Shown: piece after piece, positions 58,847-64,000 of the stretch | Position numbering within the stretch: position 1 is the first letter of the stretch | Layout: each line of letters starts with the position of its first letter | Assembly (NCBI RefSeq): GCF_030316855.1 | Contig: NZ_JASZYR010000019.1 | Location: 1-64,000, forward strand | Source of the DNA: Variovorax sp. J22P240 | Lineage (GTDB): Bacteria > Pseudomonadota > Gammaproteobacteria > Burkholderiales > Burkholderiaceae_C | Direction of reading: 5' to 3' | Length of the DNA stretch: 64,000 nt | Notes under the pieces: generated by a model | What the model was told of the DNA's origin: nothing | Seen by the model: the letters and a program-made list of their open reading frames with translations, nothing else | Database searches by the model: none | Position numbers and translations under genes: made by a program

Positions 58847-58861
58847 TTTACCCAACTTTAC
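58847..58861 (+). promoter_or_regulatory. Direct repeat before the response regulator
   Basis: TTTAC occurs at 58847-58851 and 58857-58861, spaced by one helical turn. OmpR-family regulators bind such head-to-tail repeats; this site would suit autoregulation. Confidence 0.35.
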
Positions 58862-58931
58862 GTAGCGTTCAAGCCTGCTTGGCGCCGCGGGGAGAACCTC
58901 CATACGCTGCGCTCAACGCGAAGGACAACCC

Positions 58932-59645
58932 ATGAGCACCCCCCAACTCCTGATGATCGAAGACGACATCCGCCTCGCGCAGATGGTCGGCGAATACCTG
59001 ACGCAATCCGGCTTCGGCTTCACCCACGCGGCCGATGGCGCCAGCGGGCTGGAGCAGCTGCAACAGCGTTCGCCCGACCTCGTCATCCTCGACCTGATGC
59101 TGCCGGACACCGACGGCCTGGAGGTCTGCCGCCGTATCCGCGCGCTGCCCAATGGCCTCGCCAAGGTGTCGGTGCTGATGCTCACCGCCAAGGGCGACCC
59201 GATGGACCGCATCATCGGTCTCGAAATCGGCGCTGACGACTACCTGCCCAAGCCTTTCGAGCCGCGCGAGTTGCTCGCCCGCATTCGCGCGGTGCTGCGC
59301 CGGCGCGGCGAGACCGCGGCCGATGCGAGCGCGCCGTCCGTGCTGCGCTTCGGATCGCTGGAAATCGACCGCAACGCGCGCACGGTCACCGTCGGCGGCG
59401 AGCCGGCGGACCTGACCTCCTACCAGTTCGACCTGCTGGTCGCGATGGCCGAACGCGCCGGCCGCGTGCTCACGCGCGACCAGATCATGGAAGCCGTGCG
59501 CGGCCGCGAGCTCGAAGCCTTCGACCGCTCGATCGACGTTCACATGGGTCGCATCCGCGCCGCGATCGAGGTCGACGCCAAGAACCCCAAGCGCATCCTG
59601 ACGGTGCGCGGCGTGGGCTACGTGTTCGCCAAGCAGCAAGACTGA
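58932..59645 (+). CDS. OmpR-family response regulator
   Basis: A 237-residue regulator with a receiver domain (acidic D11, D12; phosphoacceptor D54 in VILDLMLP; K107 in LPKPFEPRE) and a winged-helix DNA-binding domain (about 135-233). Its gene is followed by its histidine kinase after four bases. It could control the adjacent ketoacyl-synthase trio or the O-antigen ligase-like gene, but nothing in the sequence proves this. Confidence 0.95.
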   Translation: MSTPQLLMIEDDIRLAQMVGEYLTQSGFGFTHAADGASGLEQLQQRSPDLVILDLMLPDTDGLEVCRRIRALPNGLAKVSVLMLTAKGDPMDRIIGLEIGADDYLPKPFEPRELLARIRAVLRRRGETAADASAPSVLRFGSLEIDRNARTVTVGGEPADLTSYQFDLLVAMAERAGRVLTRDQIMEAVRGRELEAFDRSIDVHMGRIRAAIEVDAKNPKRILTVRGVGYVFAKQQD

Positions 59646-59649
59646 CGCG

Positions 59650-60831
59650 ATGCTCCTCAAGCTCTACAGGCGGCACCTCTATGTCCGCATCTGGCTGGCG
59701 GTGGTCGCGGGCGTCTTCATCCTCACGTTGACGGCCAACTGGATCGTGCGCGAAGCCGCCGAGAACGAGCGGGAGCGACTGGCCCCCGTGCCGCGCGAAG
59801 TGGTCGTGCTCGACGGCAAGGACCAGCCGATCGGCCACGGCAAGGCGATGCGCGTGCCGGGCCAGGGCCTTGAATTCGACGTCACGCTGAACGATGGACG
59901 CTCCCTCTCGCTGCAGGTGGCGCCGCGCGAACGTCCGCCGGGCGGCGGCATGGCGCCCTGGCGCACGCCCTTCGGGCTGGGCTGGATGGTGGCGCTCGTG
60001 GGCGTCGCCGTCGCGCTGGGCGTCTATCCGATCGTGCGCCGGCTGACCAAGCGGCTCGAAGCCCTGCAGCGGGGCGTGCAGCGCTGGGGCGAGGGCGACC
60101 TGTCGGCGCGCGTCGCTGAAGAGGGTCAGGACGAAGTGGCAGATCTCTCCAACGGCTTCAACGCCGCGGCGGCGCGCATCGAGGAGCTGGTGCAATCGCA
60201 CAAGTCGCTGCTCGCCAATGCCTCGCACGAACTGCGCTCCCCGCTCACGCGCATCCGCATGGGCCTGGAGCTGATGGGCGACCGGCCCAGCCCCGGCGCG
60301 CGCGAGGAGATCTCGCGCAACATCGGCGAGCTCGACCAACTGATCGACGAGATCCTGCTCGCGAGCCGGCTGGACGCGAAGGAAGCCGACATGGGCACGG
60401 TCGAGACTGTCGACCTCACGGGCCTGGCGGCCGAGGAGTGCGCGCGTGTCGATGCCGACCTGGAAGTCAGCGAAGGCACCCACAGCGACGCGTTGACCGT
60501 GCGCGGTGTGCCGCGCCTGCTGCGGCGCGCGATTCGCAACCTGCTGGAGAACGCGCGCCGCTACGGTGCGGGTGAAACCAGCGTGGAACTGGCGAGCCGC
60601 GGGGGCGCCGCGGAGATCCGCGTGAGCGACCGTGGGCCCGGCGTCCCCGCCGCACTGCGCGATCGCATCTTCGAGCCCTTCTATCGCCTGCCCGGCGCAA
60701 GCGAACGCAACGGCGGCGTGGGCCTCGGCCTGGCGCTGGTGAAGTCGATTACCGAACGTCACGGCGGCAGCGTGCGCTGCGAAGACCGAGCCGGCGGCGG
60801 TGCGAGCTTCGTCATCACATTGCCGCACTGA
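59650..60831 (+). CDS. Sensor histidine kinase
   Basis: A 393-residue membrane kinase: helix 1 at about 13-33, a short periplasmic domain of about 75 residues, helix 2 at about 109-129, HAMP (about 130-180), the H-box with His193 (LANASHELRSPLTRIRM) and a HATPase domain with an N box (RNLLENARRYG) and G boxes (DRGPGVP, GGVGLGLALV). The small periplasmic domain suggests sensing of an envelope signal. Confidence 0.94.
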   Translation: MLLKLYRRHLYVRIWLAVVAGVFILTLTANWIVREAAENERERLAPVPREVVVLDGKDQPIGHGKAMRVPGQGLEFDVTLNDGRSLSLQVAPRERPPGGGMAPWRTPFGLGWMVALVGVAVALGVYPIVRRLTKRLEALQRGVQRWGEGDLSARVAEEGQDEVADLSNGFNAAAARIEELVQSHKSLLANASHELRSPLTRIRMGLELMGDRPSPGAREEISRNIGELDQLIDEILLASRLDAKEADMGTVETVDLTGLAAEECARVDADLEVSEGTHSDALTVRGVPRLLRRAIRNLLENARRYGAGETSVELASRGGAAEIRVSDRGPGVPAALRDRIFEPFYRLPGASERNGGVGLGLALVKSITERHGGSVRCEDRAGGGASFVITLPH

Positions 60832-60837
60832 CGCCCT

Positions 60838-60871
60838 CCCCGCGGTGTTCCACGAACGGAACACCGCGGGG
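60838..60871. other. Perfect 14-bp hairpin after the histidine kinase
   Basis: CCCCGCGGTGTTCC (60838-60851) and GGAACACCGCGGGG (60858-60871) are perfect complements around ACGAAC. There is no T-run, so it is not a classical intrinsic terminator. It is 22 bases before the O-antigen ligase-like start. GGAACACCGCGG also occurs at about 32790, near repeat copy C. Confidence 0.6.
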
Positions 60872-60892
60872 CGCGCCACTAAAATTCCGGCC

Positions 60893-62152
60893 ATGTCGAG
60901 ATCGAACCTTGTCAGCCCTGCGGCTATGTTTTGGGGGCTGACGGTGTTCATGCCGGTCGGCGTCACGTACTTTGCAGCCGTGCTGATGCTGATCACGCTG
61001 GTGGCTTCCGGCGGTTGGCGCGAGCGGGCCATCCGCCTGCGCAACAACCCGATGTGGTGGCCCGTCGTGGCCTATGTAGCGTGGACGCTGGTCATCCTAG
61101 CGCTCGGCCCCTACTACCCCGAGACGGGGTCGAACCTGTTCCACGGGCTGCGGATCGCGGCGACCGTGCTGATGGCGCTGGCGCTCACGCGCGATGAGGC
61201 GATCTGGGCCGTGCGCGGTTTCTGGATCATGGGGCTCGTCAACATCGTCATGATCGCGCTGTACTACACGGTCGGCTTCCCGATGCTGGAGCCGTGGCGC
61301 GGCGTGCTGATCCTGATCGGCAACAAGTCGATCAGCAATGCGCTGCTGTTCACCATCATGGCCGCGACCGCCGCGGTGTACGGCCTCAAGGAGCTCTCCG
61401 AGCATCGCCCCGGGCGGGCCATCGCGGCCTTCGCGCTGATTCCGGTGGTGATCGCGATCATCACCTTCACGCTGCCCTCGCGCACCTCGCTGCTGGCGCT
61501 GCTGCTCGCGATCCCCGCCGCCTGTGTGCACCAATGGCGCCGGCAACTCAAGGTGCTGGCGGTGGTGCTGATGGTGGGTGGCGTGGTCGCCGCGGCCGGG
61601 CTGTGGAACTCACCCGTGGTGCAGCAGAAGTTCACGGTCGGCATCCAGGAGATCGAGGCGGCGCAGGCGGGCGAGATCTCGGAAGCCAGTTGGGTGGTGC
61701 GCTATTACATGTACCGCGACACCGCCCGGATGATCATCGACAGGCCCTTCGCGGGCTGGGGCATCGGCGGCTGGACCGAGCAGTGGCACCTGCGCGGGCC
61801 GAAGCTGCTGGACTACAAGAACATGCCGCACAACGACTTCCTGTGGATGGGCGCACAGAGCGGCGTACCCGGCGCGCTCAGCCTGCTGGCGATCATCCTC
61901 GTGAGCGTCTGGGTGGCGTGGAAGCGGGACGACATGGCCGGGCGCTACGCGTTCGTCGCGACGCTGATCGTGCTGATCGCCACCATGGTGAACTCCGCGC
62001 TGCGCGACGCACAGATCGGGCTCGCGATCCTGTGGGTGGGGATGGTCTACCTGCGGCTGGCGCAGGAGCCGGGCGACTCGTGGCGCGGCCTAGTGCCGCG
62101 CCGCGAAGTGCGCGTTCTCAGTGGTGGTGACCCACCGCCTCGCCCGCTTTGA
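60893..62152 (+). CDS. O-antigen ligase family membrane protein
   Basis: A 419-residue polytopic protein with about ten helices and the O-antigen ligase-family pattern: a long periplasmic loop after the central helices (about 250-320) carrying RPFAGWGIGGW and NMPHNDFLWMGAQSGVPGA. It would join an O-antigen or other glycan to a lipid carrier. It overlaps the convergent zinc-finger gene by 35 bases. Confidence 0.82.
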   Translation: MSRSNLVSPAAMFWGLTVFMPVGVTYFAAVLMLITLVASGGWRERAIRLRNNPMWWPVVAYVAWTLVILALGPYYPETGSNLFHGLRIAATVLMALALTRDEAIWAVRGFWIMGLVNIVMIALYYTVGFPMLEPWRGVLILIGNKSISNALLFTIMAATAAVYGLKELSEHRPGRAIAAFALIPVVIAIITFTLPSRTSLLALLLAIPAACVHQWRRQLKVLAVVLMVGGVVAAAGLWNSPVVQQKFTVGIQEIEAAQAGEISEASWVVRYYMYRDTARMIIDRPFAGWGIGGWTEQWHLRGPKLLDYKNMPHNDFLWMGAQSGVPGALSLLAIILVSVWVAWKRDDMAGRYAFVATLIVLIATMVNSALRDAQIGLAILWVGMVYLRLAQEPGDSWRGLVPRREVRVLSGGDPPPRPL

Positions 62153-62324
62153 GGCGGTACACAGTGCCGCAATACGGGCACTTGGCTTCGCCGGTGCGCG
62201 CCACGTCCAGATAGACCTTCGGGTGCGCGCTCCACAACGGCATGTCGGCCTTGAGGTTCGGACAGAAAACGCCGCCCTGGTCGTTCAGGTCCTTGGCGAG
62301 CAGTTCGATGACGGATTTAGACAT
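62118..62324 (-). CDS. CHCC-type zinc-finger protein
   Basis: A 68-residue protein with GGVFCPNLKADMPLWSAHPKVYLDV and GEAKCPYCGTVYRLKAGE, the CHCC zinc-finger family. Ligands C21, H34, C49 and C52 are as expected. It follows ilvE by five bases and ends in a His-rich tail. Function is unknown; related proteins occur near respiratory complexes. Confidence 0.85.
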   Translation of the reverse strand: MSKSVIELLAKDLNDQGGVFCPNLKADMPLWSAHPKVYLDVARTGEAKCPYCGTVYRLKAGEAVGHHH

Positions 62325-62329
62325 GGCCT

Positions 62330-63268
62330 TCAGACCTTCGTGAGCCAGTGGGCGTACTTGGGATTGCGTCCGTTCACGATGTCGAAGAACGCGTTCTGGA
62401 TCTTCTCGGTGACGGGGCCGCGCGATCCGATGCCGATCTCGACGCGGTCGAGTTCGCGGATCGGCGTGACTTCGGCCGCCGTGCCGGTGAAGAAGGCTTC
62501 GTCGGCGATGTAGATCTCGTCGCGCGTGATGCGCTTCTGCACGACTTCGATGCCGAGGTCCTTGCAGATGTGCAGGATGGTGTTGCGCGTGATGCCGTTG
62601 AGCGCGCCGGCCGAGAGGTCGGGCGTGTAGACCACGCCGCCCTTGACCACGAACACGTTCTCGCCCGCGCCTTCGGAGACGAAACCGCTCGAATCGAGCA
62701 GCAGGGCCTCGTCGTAGCCGTCGTCCAGCGCTTCCATGTTTGCGAGGATCGAGTTGCTGTAGTTGCTCACCGCCTTGGCCTGCGTCATCGTGATGTTGAC
62801 GTGATGGCGCGTGAAACTCGATGTCTTGACGCGGATGCCGCGCTTCATGCCTTCATCGCCGAGGTAGGCGCCCCAGGACCAGGCAGCGACCATCGCGTGA
62901 ATCTTGTTGCCCTTGGGGCTGACGCCGAGCTTCTCGGAGCCGATCCACACCAGCGGGCGCAGGTAGCAGCTGTCGAGCTTGTTCTCGCGCACCACCTGTT
63001 TCTGCGCCTCGTTGAGCTGCTCGGGCGAGAACGGGATCTTCATGCGCAGGATCTTGGCGCTGTTGAAGAGCCGCTCGGTGTGCTCCGCCAGCCGGAAGAT
63101 CGCGGTGCCATTGACCGTGTTGTAGGCGCGGACGCCCTCGAAAACGCCGCAGCCGTAGTGCAGCGTGTGGGTCAGCACGTGGATCTTGGCTTCGCGCCAG
63201 TCCACGAGATCACCATCCATCCAGATCTTGCCGTCACGATCGTCCAGTGCGGGGGGCAGCGCGCTCAT
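62330..63268 (-). CDS. ilvE: Branched-chain amino acid aminotransferase
   Basis: A 312-residue class IV PLP enzyme from the ATG at 63268, with AGGA upstream. HTLHYGCGVFEGVRAYNT, the PLP-lysine region AKAVSNYSNSILA and FFTGTAAEVTPIRELD are typical of IlvE. It transaminates leucine, isoleucine and valine. It is divergent from rdgC. Confidence 0.95.
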   Translation of the reverse strand: MSALPPALDDRDGKIWMDGDLVDWREAKIHVLTHTLHYGCGVFEGVRAYNTVNGTAIFRLAEHTERLFNSAKILRMKIPFSPEQLNEAQKQVVRENKLDSCYLRPLVWIGSEKLGVSPKGNKIHAMVAAWSWGAYLGDEGMKRGIRVKTSSFTRHHVNITMTQAKAVSNYSNSILANMEALDDGYDEALLLDSSGFVSEGAGENVFVVKGGVVYTPDLSAGALNGITRNTILHICKDLGIEVVQKRITRDEIYIADEAFFTGTAAEVTPIRELDRVEIGIGSRGPVTEKIQNAFFDIVNGRNPKYAHWLTKV

Positions 63269-63381
63269 GTTCTTGGTCCTCAGGCGTTGGTATGTCGCAA
63301 AAGCTTTCGATTTTACGGCGGCGCCCGTTTCCGCCGCACCGACAATGCACAGCTTTGCCAATCAGCCATCAAAGGGTTTCA

Positions 63382-64000
63382 GTGTCCGTCTTCAAGAACG
63401 TCATCGTCTACCGCATCGAAGCGACGTGGTCGCAGTCGCTCGACCAGGTCGAGCAGGGCCTCGGCACGCAGCGCTTCGTCCCATGCAGCCCCTCGCAGGA
63501 AAAGTCCGCCGGCTGGGTCGAACCGCGCGGCCAGGAGCACGGCCCGCTCGCCGAATCCATCGGCGGCCAGTGGCTGCTCGAATTCATGGTCGAGACCAAG
63601 GCCCTGCCGGCCTCTGTCGTGCGCCGCAAGGTCGACGAACGCGCCGCGCAGATCGAGGCCACCACGGGCCGCAAGCCCGGCAAGAAGGAAAAGAAGGAGC
63701 TCAAGGAGGACATCACCCTCGAACTGCTGCCCTTGGCCTTCACCCGCCACGCGCGCGTCGCGGTGTGGATCGACCCGGCCGCACGCCGGCTCGTCGTCAA
63801 CTCCAGCAACGCGGCACGCGCCGACGAAGTCGTCACCAACCTGGTGAAGGCGCTCGACGGCTTTGCCGTCTCGCTCGTCAATACCCAGGTCGAGCCGGCC
63901 GTCGCCATGTCGGAGTGGCTGTCGAGCCAGGAGCCGCCCGCCGGCTTCACCATCGACCGCGAATGCGAACTCAAGGCCAGCGACGAATCGAAGGCCGTGG
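63382..64000 (+). CDS. rdgC: Recombination-associated protein RdgC, N-terminal part
   Basis: The first 206 codons are present and the gene runs beyond the right edge. It begins at a GTG (VSVFKNVIVYRIEATW), and EPRGQEHGPLAESIGGQWLLEF and a KKEKKELKEDITLELLPLAF segment are typical of RdgC. RdgC is a ring-shaped DNA-binding protein that limits RecA activity. Confidence 0.93.
   Translation, partial: MSVFKNVIVYRIEATWSQSLDQVEQGLGTQRFVPCSPSQEKSAGWVEPRGQEHGPLAESIGGQWLLEFMVETKALPASVVRRKVDERAAQIEATTGRKPGKKEKKELKEDITLELLPLAFTRHARVAVWIDPAARRLVVNSSNAARADEVVTNLVKALDGFAVSLVNTQVEPAVAMSEWLSSQEPPAGFTIDRECELKASDESKAV

Noticed and set aside
1..64000. CRISPR arrays, insertion sequences, tRNA or rRNA genes
   Set aside because: No regularly spaced repeats, transposase genes or conserved RNA sequences were seen on either strand.

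Overview
The window is high-GC chromosomal DNA of a betaproteobacterium. Gene content points to Burkholderiales, most likely Comamonadaceae close to Variovorax: a Bug-type tripartite tricarboxylate substrate-binding protein, a DUF4124 protein, an str operon read rpsL-rpsG-fusA-tuf, the mreBCD-mrdA block, and short GC-rich elements at gene 3' ends. The genus is inferred from gene style, not from rRNA. Both window edges cut genes: tuf on the left and rdgC on the right. No rRNA, tRNA, insertion sequence, prophage or CRISPR array was seen.

Layout. 1-3402 is the str ribosomal operon (minus). 3550-7341 is a minus-strand run of hemJ, a VanZ-like gene, a 2Fe-2S ferredoxin, an alpha/beta hydrolase and a D-Ala-D-Ala carboxypeptidase. 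A promoter plus terminator between hemJ and hemB outlines a probable small RNA of about 100 nt. 7676-9896 holds hemB and a CorA-type transporter. 9970-10888 holds two tandem paralogous small exported proteins. 11061-15688 has a LysR regulator, a small catabolic-looking operon (NahD-like isomerase, dienelactone hydrolase, amidohydrolase), a short-chain dehydrogenase and MarC. 15698-19880 is a phosphodiesterase and a four-gene Mla/MCE lipid-transport operon. 20077-24424 has mmsA, a GMC oxidoreductase and a TauE/SafE permease. 24457-29242 is the cell-shape block mreB, mreC, mreD, mrdA, and 29468-32754 is gatCAB.

32882-35075 holds a DUF4124 protein, pyrE and exonuclease III. 35101-38361 is a LysR regulator divergent from a PhzS-like flavin monooxygenase and a Bug-type binding protein. 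The most distinctive region is 38363-51872 (minus): fourteen tightly packed genes that look like an island for scavenging nitrogen from ureido compounds. It encodes allophanate hydrolase (AtzF type), AtzG/AtzE (1-carboxybiuret hydrolase type), AtzH, biuret hydrolase (BiuH type), a second cysteine hydrolase, a nitrate/taurine-type ABC importer, a BMP-type ABC importer and a GntR/FCD regulator. No cyanuric acid hydrolase is present. A near-identical palindrome, TCTTG-N4-CAAGA, lies before both transcription units, which suggests one shared operator.

51989-55027 has an M48 protease, an AmpG-like permease and a FitA/VapC-like toxin-antitoxin pair. 55170-58826 is a compact trio of ketoacyl synthase, chain-length-factor-like protein and flavin halogenase-like enzyme, followed by a two-component system (58932-60831). 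The window ends with an O-antigen-ligase-like protein, a CHCC zinc-finger protein, ilvE and rdgC.
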